64,000 nucleotides of DNA from the NCBI RefSeq assembly GCF_038019025.1, contig NZ_CP150496.1, positions 2,434,001 through 2,498,000 on the forward strand. Direction: 5' to 3'. Source of the DNA: Polaribacter marinaquae. GTDB lineage: Bacteria; Bacteroidota; Bacteroidia; Flavobacteriales; Flavobacteriaceae. The position numbers and the translations under genes are program-made. The notes below the pieces were generated by a model, which ran no database searches, was not told where the DNA came from, and worked only from the letters and a program-made list of their open reading frames with translations. Below are positions 27,391 to 36,070 of the stretch, piece by piece. How positions within the stretch are numbered: the stretch's first letter is position 1; each line of letters opens with the position of its first letter.

Positions 27391-29634
27391 TTATTTTATT
27401 TTAAATCGTAATCCTGCATAAATTGTTCTACCAAATATTGGTGAGTATACTATTGTAGTATCAAAATTCGGTCCAAAAGGATTATCGTTACCTAATACAG
27501 GATTTTCTTGTTGCACATTTGTTAGGTTTTCTCCACCAAAATAAACTTCAAATTTATTTGAAAAGACTTTGGTTATTTGAGAGTTTAATAAACTATAATT
27601 ATCTGCATATTCTGGTAATCGATATTGAATAGGATTGTTTGCAGTATTAGGCAAACGTTGCTTACCAATTGCATTATAAGTTATATCAAACTTCCATTGA
27701 TTTCCATTTTCTTTAGCAACTGTTTCGTAAGATAAGTTTGCGAAAAAACGATCTTTAGGCTGTAAAGGTTTCTGCAGATTACCGTTTTTATAATCCGTAG
27801 AAATATCAAAATACTTATATGCGGTTCTTAAGTTTAAATTTTTAGCCAATTCGTAATTTACTTCAACTTGAAAGCTGTCTGCAATACTTTTTCCTGTTAA
27901 ATTGTAAAATGAAATTGCTTGCGGATTTTCCCAATCGACAACAACTTTATTGCTAAAATCGGTTCTGTAAAAATCGAAAGTAATATCTCCTTTATTGTCA
28001 AGTAAATTAAACTTTTGTAGATATGAAACTCCGAAATTCCATGCAGTTTCAGCATTTAATCCGTAGAAATTCCCACCAATATCATCTATATTTATTTGTC
28101 TAGAACTTGCAAATAATTGCTGATTTTCGGCAAAAATATTAGCACTTCTTTTTCCTCTACCAGCAGAAGCTCTAAAAACTCCTTTTTCCCAAGGAACATA
28201 TCTTAGGTGAACTCTAGGAGTAATAAATGTGCCTAATAAATTATGTGCATCTACTCGAATACCTGCGGTTACACTAAAGTTGTCTAAATTGTCAAAAGCA
28301 TATTCAAAAAATGCTCCGATAGAATTTTCTTTTCTATTATAATTTGTGGTGTTTACAAGTTCTTCAAAGTTATCATAAGTAAAGTTGATACCTGTTTTAA
28401 ATTTTGATCTTGTATCACCAATAATAGAGTTAAAAAGTAAGTTAGAGTATAAACTTTCCTGTTTAATATCATATATATTTAAACCAAAATAAGAGTCTTG
28501 TTGATGATTGCTATAAGCTAATTGTAAACCAAAACTTTGAAATGGTAATTCTGGAAAAACATATCCAATTTTTGCCGACGTTTCAAAACGTTTGGTGTCT
28601 ATTTCACTTCCCCAAGCATTGGTTGTAGCTTTATCTGTTTCTGGATTAAAATTAAGTTCTCCTGTTTGTTTTTCATCATTTAAATAACGAACATTTAAGA
28701 AACTAACCCAACCATTTTGAGCATCTGTATATTGCCAACGGTTCATAACATTTATTTGATTTGATAAAGGTGCGTCTAAGAAATTGTCGTTGTTTTTGTC
28801 AAATTTCTCTCCTCTATAATTACCATGAATGTATAAACCGGTTTGCCATTTTTCTGAAACCCTTTTATTAAAATGTGTGTTTAATTCTAATCTACCGTTA
28901 AGAGAACTGTATGCATTTAGAAAGAAAGCATTGTCAGAAAAAGGTTTCACTAATTCTGCGTTTATTTGTCCAGAAATACTTTCGTAGCCATTAACTACAG
29001 ATCCGGCTCCTTTTGTAATTTGAATACTTTCTACCCAAGTACCTGGCGTAAAAGTTAAACCAAAAGCTTGTGCTGCACCTCTAATAGAGGGAAGGTTTTC
29101 TTGCATTATTTGTAAATACGGACTTTTTAGTCCTAACATTTGAATCTGTTTTGTGCCGGTTAAAGCATCAGAAAAACTAACGTCTATCGACGGATTTGTT
29201 TCAAAACTCTCTGCTAGATTGCAACAAGCAGCTTTTAGAAGTTCGTCGTTATTTACCGTAAAAGTGTTTGCAGTTGCAAATAAAGATTTTTGAACAGCAT
29301 CTCTTTTACTTTTAATTGTAATTTCGGCTAAGTTGCTTTCTGGCGTAATGTAATGATGTATTGGTATTAAGTCTAATACTGTAATTGTATCTGTTTTGTA
29401 GCCAATGTAACTAACAACTAGTTTTTTATATTCTTTTTTATAAGGTATCGTAAACCAACCTTTTTCATTAGTTATAGCACCAATATTTGTGTTTAACCAA
29501 TTTACGGTTGCACCTGCAATACCTATATTGTTTTTAGGATTTTCTCTGTCCATAATCATTCCTTTTAAATTGTTTTGAGAAAGAATAATTATCGGAAATA
29601 GTAGCATAAGACCACTAAGTATATTTTTTTTCAT
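27391..29634 (-). CDS. TonB-dependent receptor, probable copper or other metal transport
   Basis: This 747-residue outer-membrane receptor has a signal peptide (MKKNILSGLMLLFPIIILS), a carboxypeptidase-like beta-sandwich domain (about 22-105), a plug domain and a beta barrel ending GLRFKIK. The plug starts with AACCNLAESFETNPSID; the double cysteine fits metal-linked receptors of this phylum. It lies between the HYC_CC_PP-type protein and a secreted HMA protein, all on one strand, so copper uptake or homeostasis is the best guess. Substrate assignment is inference from context. Confidence 0.88.
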   Translation of the reverse strand: MKKNILSGLMLLFPIIILSQNNLKGMIMDRENPKNNIGIAGATVNWLNTNIGAITNEKGWFTIPYKKEYKKLVVSYIGYKTDTITVLDLIPIHHYITPESNLAEITIKSKRDAVQKSLFATANTFTVNNDELLKAACCNLAESFETNPSIDVSFSDALTGTKQIQMLGLKSPYLQIMQENLPSIRGAAQAFGLTFTPGTWVESIQITKGAGSVVNGYESISGQINAELVKPFSDNAFFLNAYSSLNGRLELNTHFNKRVSEKWQTGLYIHGNYRGEKFDKNNDNFLDAPLSNQINVMNRWQYTDAQNGWVSFLNVRYLNDEKQTGELNFNPETDKATTNAWGSEIDTKRFETSAKIGYVFPELPFQSFGLQLAYSNHQQDSYFGLNIYDIKQESLYSNLLFNSIIGDTRSKFKTGINFTYDNFEELVNTTNYNRKENSIGAFFEYAFDNLDNFSVTAGIRVDAHNLLGTFITPRVHLRYVPWEKGVFRASAGRGKRSANIFAENQQLFASSRQINIDDIGGNFYGLNAETAWNFGVSYLQKFNLLDNKGDITFDFYRTDFSNKVVVDWENPQAISFYNLTGKSIADSFQVEVNYELAKNLNLRTAYKYFDISTDYKNGNLQKPLQPKDRFFANLSYETVAKENGNQWKFDITYNAIGKQRLPNTANNPIQYRLPEYADNYSLLNSQITKVFSNKFEVYFGGENLTNVQQENPVLGNDNPFGPNFDTTIVYSPIFGRTIYAGLRFKIK

Positions 29635-29704
29635 TGATATGTGACTTTATTAAAATTAAAACTATACTTCATAAATGAAGTTTTTAGTAAGAATTAGAAT
29701 AAAA

Positions 29705-30109
29705 TCAAATTAAAAAGGTTTGGTATAAAACCAAGAAGTTTTTATCTGTGTCTGGCGGATACGGATTTTTATGATAAATCTTAACAAAGTCTTTTGTAAC
29801 AAATAAACTTTTATAAGAAGTTAAAAATGAAGTTAAGAAAAATTGTTTGCTAAAATCTAATTGTTTGTCAGAGTTTACTTGTAATTCATCTTGACCTTCA
29901 ATTTTATGTTGTTTATCAGAACAGCAATCTTTCATAGCTATAGAAAGATCATTTGTCATGTCTGTTTTACAAACTTCAGCTTCACCTGTGTAAGAAATGT
30001 CTACAATAAAATCACCACAATAATGCGCTTCTACCGTAAAAGAAAAGGTAGAAAATAGTACTAAAAATGCTAGAGAAAAAGCGGTTATTTTAGTTAGATA
30101 TTTTTTCAT
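29705..30109 (-). CDS. HYC_CC_PP-type secreted small protein
   Basis: The 134-residue protein matches the pattern that gives this Bacteroidota family its name: HYC at residues 29-31, CC at 62-63 and PP at 118-119. A hydrophobic N-terminal segment (about 8-27) should export it. Three cysteines plus histidines suggest metal binding, though no function is established. It is the first gene of an apparent operon with a TonB receptor and a secreted HMA protein. Confidence 0.82.
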   Translation of the reverse strand: MKKYLTKITAFSLAFLVLFSTFSFTVEAHYCGDFIVDISYTGEAEVCKTDMTNDLSIAMKDCCSDKQHKIEGQDELQVNSDKQLDFSKQFFLTSFLTSYKSLFVTKDFVKIYHKNPYPPDTDKNFLVLYQTFLI

Positions 30110-30117
30110 TTCTGATG

Positions 30118-30125
30118 CAAATTTA
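30118..30125 (-). promoter_or_regulatory. Promoter -7 box of the metal-homeostasis operon
   Basis: The minus strand reads TAAATTTG. The predicted start at about 30112 leaves a leader of only a few bases before the ATG at 30109. Confidence 0.6.
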
Positions 30126-30154
30126 CAATAAGAAACACAAAAAATTTAGTTAAA

Positions 30155-30586
30155 TTATCGATTACTTAATTTTTGAAAGTAAAATGCAGGTAAAAGTATC
30201 AGTAAAAATAATGGATGAATAATAAATCTTCTGATGTAAAATGGTAATAAATATCCAGATTGAAATTGATCTCTAAGTAAAAGAGAAAAAATGATAATTA
30301 AAATTAAAAAAGCTGTCATTAAGAAAAAGCCAGTAAACTTTACATAATCTTTTCTTTCAAAAATAACCCAAATAATTGCAATTGTAATTACAGAATTTAA
30401 AACATATCTAAAAAGCATATCTACAATTAAAGACCAAATATTTAGATTAGGCATATTTGTGTATAAATAATCGTTTTTAAAATAAGCAATTAAAGGATCG
30501 TAAAATAATTCCGCAGAAAATGCTCTCACAACAAATAATAGAGAAACAAAAAGAAAAAGTAATATTATTTTTATGTACCTATTCAT
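30155..30586 (-). CDS. Exosortase F-associated membrane protein
   Basis: The 143-residue product has four predicted transmembrane helices and a conserved-looking RRFIIHPLFLLILLPAFYF segment near the C-terminus. Small membrane proteins like this always accompany exosortase F in Flavobacteriia, and here the start overlaps the xrtF stop by four bases. Its role in exosortase action is not known. Both genes are read as one unit. Confidence 0.88.
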   Translation of the reverse strand: MNRYIKIILLFLFVSLLFVVRAFSAELFYDPLIAYFKNDYLYTNMPNLNIWSLIVDMLFRYVLNSVITIAIIWVIFERKDYVKFTGFFLMTAFLILIIIFSLLLRDQFQSGYLLPFYIRRFIIHPLFLLILLPAFYFQKLSNR

Positions 30587-31119
30587 CGTTTATAGTTGCT
30601 AAATTTATTAACCCAAATTACCCAAAGTAAAAATACTGTACCATAAATTAATGCTGGAAAAACTAAATTGTGCAAAAATTCTTGTTTTTCTGGATATTTA
30701 TAAATCATTACTGCAAGAAAAGCAATTCGAGCAATATTTATAACATAAATAAATAGACTACCTAAAACAGAATAAATTATAGTGGCTTTTAAAGAACCCG
30801 CAAAAGCAACAATAAAAGCAACAAATAAAATAATAATGCTTACAGAGTTGCAACCTTCTATAACCCTAGCGGTGTATTTACCGTGAATTAATAATTTTAC
30901 AGAAAGCTCTTCTTTATGCTGATATGCGCCAGAATCATAACCAAAAAAATCTAATAGATCTACCGTTTGATCTGCAACAATAGTTGTTATAGAAGCCGTT
31001 TTAAATTGGCCTACTTTTGTTTGTGATCGTTGTAAGTAAGACGAGTAAATTGCGAACAAAATAAAGTATGTTGCAAAAAACTTAATTAAAAAAAAGACTA
31101 CATTTTTATGTTTTTTCAC
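30583..31119 (-). CDS. xrtF: Exosortase F (XrtF)
   Basis: Exosortases are membrane cysteine transpeptidases that process C-terminal sorting tails. With a GTG start at 31119 the protein has 178 residues and about five helices; the predicted triad is C90 (EGCNSVS), R131 (NIARIAF) and H150 (FLHNLVFP). The frame can be extended to an ATG at 31173, but that start would lie two bases from the divergent GAF gene and would cover its promoter, so I prefer GTG. No obvious target protein with a sorting tail is in the window. Confidence 0.88.
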   Translation of the reverse strand: MKKHKNVVFFLIKFFATYFILFAIYSSYLQRSQTKVGQFKTASITTIVADQTVDLLDFFGYDSGAYQHKEELSVKLLIHGKYTARVIEGCNSVSIIILFVAFIVAFAGSLKATIIYSVLGSLFIYVINIARIAFLAVMIYKYPEKQEFLHNLVFPALIYGTVFLLWVIWVNKFSNYKR

Positions 31120-31133
31120 AATATAAAATGATT

Positions 31134-31141
31134 TAATTTTG
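31134..31141 (+). promoter_or_regulatory. Promoter -7 box for the GAF-domain gene
   Basis: TAATTTTG matches the consensus and predicts a start near 31147, about 29 bases before the GAF ATG. It argues against the longer N-terminus of xrtF. Confidence 0.65.
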
Positions 31142-31175
31142 CAATTTACAATTATGCATAAACGAATATACAAAA

Positions 31176-31628
31176 ATGGATATTAATATATTAAAAAATA
31201 AAGTAGAAAGCATTATTGCTTTAGAAGAAAATGTAGCTGTTAAGTTACAAGCTATTTGCGATTTGTTAGAACAAGAAATTTCTTACTACGATTGGGTAGG
31301 TTTTTATTTTAAAAACGGAGATAAGAACGAATTAAAATTAGCGCAATATACAGGTGAAGAAACAGAGCATATAATTATTCCTTTTGGAAAAGGTATTTGT
31401 GGGCAAGTTGCTGTCTCTAACGAAAACTTTGTTGTACAAGATGTTTCTGAACAAGATAATTACATTTCTTGTGGATGGAAGGTGAAATCAGAAATTGTAA
31501 TACCTATTTTTGTAAACGAAGAAAATATTGGTCAAATTGATATAGATTCGCATACGGCAAATACTTTTACAGAAAAAGATGAAGAGCTTTTAGAGTTTGT
31601 ATGTAGCAAAGTAGCAACTATTTTATAG
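31176..31628 (+). CDS. GAF-domain protein, free methionine-(R)-sulfoxide reductase-like
   Basis: The 150-residue protein is a single GAF domain of the fRMsr type, which reduces free methionine-R-sulfoxide. Family features include YDWVGFYF, the GKGICGQ loop with C75, DNYISCGWKVKSEIVIPI with C99, and the IDIDS segment. Two of the three cysteines of the E. coli enzyme have counterparts; the third is not seen. Catalysis is thus plausible but not certain. It is transcribed away from xrtF. Confidence 0.85.
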   Translation: MDINILKNKVESIIALEENVAVKLQAICDLLEQEISYYDWVGFYFKNGDKNELKLAQYTGEETEHIIIPFGKGICGQVAVSNENFVVQDVSEQDNYISCGWKVKSEIVIPIFVNEENIGQIDIDSHTANTFTEKDEELLEFVCSKVATIL

Positions 31629-31633
31629 GATAG

Positions 31634-31663
31634 TTGTTACTTAAGGATTTTTTTTTATATTTG
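31634..31663 (+). promoter_or_regulatory. Promoter for the two tiny ORFs
   Basis: TTG at 31634-31636 and TATATTTG at 31656-31663 are 19 bases apart, a complete -33/-7 pair for Bacteroidota. Transcription would start near 31669. No listed gene lies directly downstream, only two short ORFs. Confidence 0.65.
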
Positions 31664-31716
31664 TTAACAACATTTTATTATTTATAGTATTTCTATAATC
31701 ATTAAATCCCTAACTG

Positions 31717-31842
31717 ATGAGAAAAGAACATTTTACCTCTGTTGCTAATAGCGACAATTCAACTAATTTTATAGAGAAAAAACAATCATGGACCCACATG
31801 TTTGTGCAATGGTTTCATAACTTTTTAGAAACTGCAGAGTAA
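31717..31842 (+). CDS. Candidate 41-residue protein
   Basis: The ORF runs ATG to TAA and lies about 48 bases after a good predicted promoter start. The product is MRKEHFTSVANSDNS then a hydrophilic middle and a C-terminal aromatic, possibly amphipathic segment (WTHMFVQWFHNFLETAE). Codon use is AT-rich like the neighbours. I do not recognise the family. A second tiny ORF follows after 33 bases. It could also be chance, since the region lacks other evidence of translation. Confidence 0.45.
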   Translation: MRKEHFTSVANSDNSTNFIEKKQSWTHMFVQWFHNFLETAE

Positions 31843-31875
31843 TAAAAGCCCTGAAAACTTACTAAATACCCTAAA

Positions 31876-32004
31876 ATGAAAAAAATTACCCCTAATTTTT
31901 TACTAAAAATTTTATATTCAACAAAAAAAAATCAAGATAGAAGAGTGCCTAGAGATTATACCGCACTTGTAGAGAGTTTTAAATCGAAAGTGCAAGTAAA
32001 CTAG
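31876..32004 (+). CDS. Candidate 42-residue basic protein
   Basis: This second tiny ORF begins MKKITPNFLLKILYS and continues with a basic, polar stretch (KKNQDRRVPRDY) and ends ESFKSKVQVN. The first 14 residues are moderately hydrophobic but too short for a clear membrane helix. It shares the predicted transcript with the preceding 41-residue ORF and ends 61 bases before the purH promoter. I do not recognise a family, and translation is unproven. Confidence 0.42.
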   Translation: MKKITPNFLLKILYSTKKNQDRRVPRDYTALVESFKSKVQVN

Positions 32005-32040
32005 TTGTTAATTACTTCTGGTTTTTGTTACTATCTTTTT

Positions 32041-32072
32041 ATTGTCTTTCAAACTTGGTTTTACTAAATTTG
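32041..32072 (+). promoter_or_regulatory. purH promoter
   Basis: TTG at 32042-32044 and TAAATTTG at 32065-32072 are 20 bases apart. Transcription would start near 32078, 18 bases before the purH ATG. No PurR-type operator was recognised. Confidence 0.65.
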
Positions 32073-32095
32073 CGTGCTTAACAACACAACATTAG

Positions 32096-33625
32096 ATGAG
32101 CACTTCAAAAACAATCAAATCCGCATTAATTTCAGTATTTCACAAAGATGGTTTAGAGCCAATTGTTAGAAAATTAAATGAACTTAATGTAACTATTTAC
32201 TCTACAGGAGGAACAGAAAAATTTATTAAAGATTTAGGAATAAATGTAGTACCTGTAGAAGATGTAACTTCTTATCCTTCAATTTTAGGAGGAAGAGTAA
32301 AAACCTTACACCCAAAAGTTTTTGGAGGTATTTTAAATAGACAAGATCACGAAGGTGATGTTGCAGAACTTAAAGAGTATAACATTCCGCAAATAGATTT
32401 AGTAATAGTAGACTTATATCCGTTTGAAAAAACTGTTGCATCTGGTGCGCCAGAACAAGATATTGTAGAAAAAATTGATATTGGTGGTATTTCTTTAATT
32501 AGAGCATCAGCAAAAAACTTTAAAGATACTTTTACAGTTTCTTCTATGGATCAATACGATGCTTTTTTATCTATTTTAGATGAAGGAAACGGAGAAACTA
32601 CTCTTGAACAAAGAAAGAGTTTTGCAGCAAAATCTTTTAATATCTCTTCTCATTACGATACAGCAATTTTTAATTACTTTAATACTGATGAAACTCCAGC
32701 CTTTAAAGTTAGCGAAACAAATGCTAAGGTTTTACGTTACGGAGAAAATCCACATCAAAAAGGATACTTTTTTGGGGATTTAGAAGCTATTTTCGATAAA
32801 TTACATGGTAAAGAATTAAGTTACAATAATTTGTTAGATGTTGATGCTGCAGTAAATTTAATAGAAGAATTTAAAGGAGAAGCACCAACATTTGCAATTT
32901 TAAAACATAATAATGCTTGTGGTTTTGCGCAAAGAGAAACTATAAAACAAGCTTATGTAGATGCGTTAGCAGGAGATCCTGTTTCTGCTTTTGGCGGAAT
33001 TTTAATTGCTAATACGGAAATTGATGCTGCAACTGCAGAAGAAATTCATAAATTATTTTGCGAAGTTGTAATTGCGCCTAGTTATTCAGAAGAAGCTTTA
33101 GCAATTTTAAAAGGTAAAAAGAACAGAATAATTCTTGTGCAAAAAGAAGTTGCATTGCCAACAACAACTATTAGAACTTGTTTAAATGGTAATTTAGTGC
33201 AAGATAAAGATAGTATTACAGATAAATTAGAAGATTTAAAGTACGTTACAAACAATAAACCAACGCAATCTGAGTTAGATGATTTATTATTTGCGTCGAA
33301 GTTATGTAAAAACACAAAATCGAATACAATTATTCTTGTAAAAAATAAGCAATTATTAGCAGGAGGAACAGGGCAAACAAGTAGAGTAGATGCTTTAAAT
33401 CAAGCTATTGAAAAAGCAACTTCTTTTAAATTTGATTTAAAAGGATCTGTGATGGCTAGTGATGCATTTTTCCCTTTTCCTGATTGTGTAGAAATTGCAG
33501 ATAAAGCAGGAATAAAAAGTGTTATTCAACCAGGTGGTTCTATTAAAGATCAACTAAGTATAGATTATTGTAATGAAAATAATTTATCGATGGTAATGAC
33601 AGGAACAAGACATTTTAAACATTAA
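32096..33625 (+). CDS. purH: Bifunctional AICAR transformylase/IMP cyclohydrolase PurH
   Basis: PurH catalyses the last two steps of IMP synthesis. The 509-residue protein has the N-terminal IMP cyclohydrolase domain (residues 1-190; SVFHKDGL, YSTGGT, LGGRVKTLHPK) and the AICAR transformylase domain, with LRYGENPHQ, LKHNNACG and the C-terminal DAFFPFPD and RHFKH. The catalytic Lys-His of the KHxNxCG motif is kept; the usual Pro is Ala. It is a single-gene unit followed by the rod-shape operon with its own promoter. Confidence 0.97.
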   Translation: MSTSKTIKSALISVFHKDGLEPIVRKLNELNVTIYSTGGTEKFIKDLGINVVPVEDVTSYPSILGGRVKTLHPKVFGGILNRQDHEGDVAELKEYNIPQIDLVIVDLYPFEKTVASGAPEQDIVEKIDIGGISLIRASAKNFKDTFTVSSMDQYDAFLSILDEGNGETTLEQRKSFAAKSFNISSHYDTAIFNYFNTDETPAFKVSETNAKVLRYGENPHQKGYFFGDLEAIFDKLHGKELSYNNLLDVDAAVNLIEEFKGEAPTFAILKHNNACGFAQRETIKQAYVDALAGDPVSAFGGILIANTEIDAATAEEIHKLFCEVVIAPSYSEEALAILKGKKNRIILVQKEVALPTTTIRTCLNGNLVQDKDSITDKLEDLKYVTNNKPTQSELDDLLFASKLCKNTKSNTIILVKNKQLLAGGTGQTSRVDALNQAIEKATSFKFDLKGSVMASDAFFPFPDCVEIADKAGIKSVIQPGGSIKDQLSIDYCNENNLSMVMTGTRHFKH

Positions 33626-33656
33626 TAAATTATTAAGTTTACAAAGAGATTTTTAG

Positions 33657-33664
33657 TAGCTTTG
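33657..33664 (+). promoter_or_regulatory. mreB operon promoter -7 box TAGCTTTG
   Basis: The box fits TAnnTTTG and predicts a start at about 33670, 31 bases before the mreB ATG. It would drive mreB through rodA. Confidence 0.6.
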
Positions 33665-33700
33665 TAATACTTACTTTAAATAATACATTAAAGATATTTT

Positions 33701-34729
33701 ATGGGTTTTTTTGATTTTATGACGGAAGATATTGCGATTGATCTAGGAACCGCAAATACGTTGATAATTCACGACGGAAAAGTGGTTATAGACAGTCCTT
33801 CTATTGTTGCTAGAAATAGAATTTCCGGTAAAATAATTGCAATTGGTAAAGAAGCCAATTTAATGCAAGGAAAAACCCATGAAAATATCAAAACAATTCG
33901 TCCGTTAAAAGACGGAGTAATCGCAGATTTTCAGGCTTCTGAAGAGATGATTAAAGAGTTTGTAAAACAAATTCCGTCAATCAAAAAGAAGTTATTTCCA
34001 CCAGCACTTAGAATGGTAATCTGTATTCCATCAGGAATTACAGAAGTAGAAAAACGTGCTGTTAGAGATTCTGCTAAACACATGAATGCTAAAGAAATCT
34101 ATTTAATTTATGAGCCTATGGCTGCTGCTATTGGTGTTGGTATAGACATTATGGAGCCAAAAGGAAATATGATTATTGATATAGGTGGTGGTACAACAGA
34201 AATTGCTGTTATTGCCTTAGCTGGTATTGTTTGTGATCAATCTGTAAAAGTTGCAGGAGATTTGTTTACCAACGATATTATGTACTACATGCGTACGCAA
34301 CACAATTTACATGTTGGAGAAACTACTGCAGAAAAAATTAAAATAACAATTGGTGCTGCTACAGAAGATTTAGAAACTCCGCCAGAAGACATGTTGGTTC
34401 AAGGTAGAGATTTATTAAGTGGTAAGCCAAAACAAGTACAAGTTTCATACAGAGAAATAGCAAAAGCATTAGACAAATCTATTTTAAGAATTGAAGATGC
34501 TGTTATGGAAACTTTATCTAAAACTCCGCCAGAATTGGCAGCAGATATTTACAATACAGGTATCTATTTAGCAGGTGGTGGTTCTATGTTAAGAGGTTTA
34601 GATAAGAGACTTTCTAGAAAAACAGATTTACCGGTTTACGTAGCAGAAGATCCTTTAAGAGCTGTTGTAAGGGGTACAGGTATTGCATTAAAAGAATTAG
34701 ATAAATACAAAAATGTATTAATGAAATAA
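33701..34729 (+). CDS. mreB: Rod shape-determining actin homologue MreB
   Basis: MreB forms membrane-bound filaments that direct lateral cell-wall synthesis. The 342-residue protein has the actin-fold phosphate loops IDLGTANT near the N-terminus and IDIGGGTTEIAV in the middle, plus the adenosine segment GGGSMLRGL. The short N-terminal MGFFDFMTEDIA is a likely membrane-contact tail. It heads a five-gene operon with mreC, mreD, PBP2 and rodA. Confidence 0.97.
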   Translation: MGFFDFMTEDIAIDLGTANTLIIHDGKVVIDSPSIVARNRISGKIIAIGKEANLMQGKTHENIKTIRPLKDGVIADFQASEEMIKEFVKQIPSIKKKLFPPALRMVICIPSGITEVEKRAVRDSAKHMNAKEIYLIYEPMAAAIGVGIDIMEPKGNMIIDIGGGTTEIAVIALAGIVCDQSVKVAGDLFTNDIMYYMRTQHNLHVGETTAEKIKITIGAATEDLETPPEDMLVQGRDLLSGKPKQVQVSYREIAKALDKSILRIEDAVMETLSKTPPELAADIYNTGIYLAGGGSMLRGLDKRLSRKTDLPVYVAEDPLRAVVRGTGIALKELDKYKNVLMK

Positions 34730-34746
34730 AACTTTAGCGGTTTAGT

Positions 34747-35574
34747 ATGCAGCAGCTTATTTACTTTTTACAAAAATTTAAATATTTTTTATTTTTTATG
34801 TTGCTGCAATTTATTGCTTTAGCACTTACTTTTAATAACTTAAACTTTCATAAAAGTAAGTATGTAAACTCTGCAAACTCGTTAACGGGTGGTATGTACA
34901 ATAAGGTTTCTAATATTTCTGAATATTTTAGTCTAAAGCATACAAACGATATTCTTTTAGAAGAAAATACGCGCTTAAGAAACTTATTACAGCAAAAAAA
35001 TATTTCAATTGTAAACCTAGATTCTACGGTTGTAGATACAATCAATTATTTTCAGAAATATACATTTTCAAACGCAAGAATTATCAATAATAATTACGCT
35101 AAAGAATTTAATTTTTTAACTATTGATAAAGGAGAACAAGATGGTGTTCAACAAGAAATGGCTGTAATTAATAGTTTAGGAATTATTGGTATTACAGACA
35201 ATACTTCTAAAAGATACGCTCGAGTTCAATCAATTCTAAATAAAAACTCTAATTTAAATGCAAGGTTAAAAAATAGCCAGTATTTTGGTTCTTTAAAATG
35301 GAATGGATTAGATTATAATACAGTACAATTGATTGATATACCAAGGCAAGCTTCTATAAAAGTAGGTGATACTATCGAAACAGGTGGTAAGTCTACAATT
35401 TTTCCAGAAGGAATTTTAATAGGAACCGTTAGTAGTGTTAATAAAAACAATGCAGTAGAAAATATTATAAACGTTAAGTTATTTAATGATATGAGTAATT
35501 TAGGTAACGTTTATATTGTTAAGAATTTGCATAAAGAAGAAATAAAGAACACAGAAAACCTAGTAAATGAATAA
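34747..35574 (+). CDS. mreC: Rod shape-determining protein MreC
   Basis: MreC is a periplasmic bitopic protein that links MreB to PBP2. The 275-residue product has an N-terminal transmembrane helix (about 12-30), a coiled-coil stretch (about 55-85; DILLEENTRLRNLLQQ) and a C-terminal pair of beta barrels with the IGxV-type segment ILIGTVSSVNKNN. It overlaps mreD by eight bases, so the two are coupled. Confidence 0.93.
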   Translation: MQQLIYFLQKFKYFLFFMLLQFIALALTFNNLNFHKSKYVNSANSLTGGMYNKVSNISEYFSLKHTNDILLEENTRLRNLLQQKNISIVNLDSTVVDTINYFQKYTFSNARIINNNYAKEFNFLTIDKGEQDGVQQEMAVINSLGIIGITDNTSKRYARVQSILNKNSNLNARLKNSQYFGSLKWNGLDYNTVQLIDIPRQASIKVGDTIETGGKSTIFPEGILIGTVSSVNKNNAVENIINVKLFNDMSNLGNVYIVKNLHKEEIKNTENLVNE

Positions 35575-36070
35575 GACAATTTTTTTCGGACTTCTGTTTG
35601 TCTTTATGATTTTGATACAAGTTTTTATTTTAAATAATATCTTGTTTTTAGGTTATGTAAATCCCTATTTATATATAATGTTTATATTTCTTTATCCATT
35701 AAATAAAAATAGATTTGTATTTCTTTTTCTGGCATTTTTATTGGGATTAATTATTGATTTTTTTTCAGATTCTGGCGGTATACACGCTTTTTCTACGTTG
35801 TTTATAGCATATATTCGCTTGTTTTTTGTAAGAGTCTATTTTAATAAATTTGAGGTAGATTTTCCTTTTTTTAGACTTAATTTAGAGCCTTTTGGTAAAC
35901 GATTTAATTATGTTGTAACTTTAACAGTAATTCATCATTTTATATTATTTTCTTTTGCTAACTTTAGTTTTCAAAATTTTTCGAATGTTATAATTAACAC
36001 AATTTACTCTAGTATTTTTACGTTAATTATATATTTTTTAGCAACGTTTATTTTTTCTAAAAAGCAATAA
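35567..36070 (+). CDS. mreD: Rod shape-determining membrane protein MreD
   Basis: The 167-residue hydrophobic protein has five to six transmembrane helices and little else conserved, as usual for MreD. Position between mreC (8-base overlap) and the PBP2 gene (1-base TAATG overlap) makes the call secure. It is thought to support the elongasome; no catalytic residues are expected. Confidence 0.9.
   Translation: MNKTIFFGLLFVFMILIQVFILNNILFLGYVNPYLYIMFIFLYPLNKNRFVFLFLAFLLGLIIDFFSDSGGIHAFSTLFIAYIRLFFVRVYFNKFEVDFPFFRLNLEPFGKRFNYVVTLTVIHHFILFSFANFSFQNFSNVIINTIYSSIFTLIIYFLATFIFSKKQ

Noticed and set aside
31120..31173. N-terminal extension of exosortase F
   Set aside because: It would overlap the promoter of the divergent GAF gene and adds a sequence unlike the usual start of the family.
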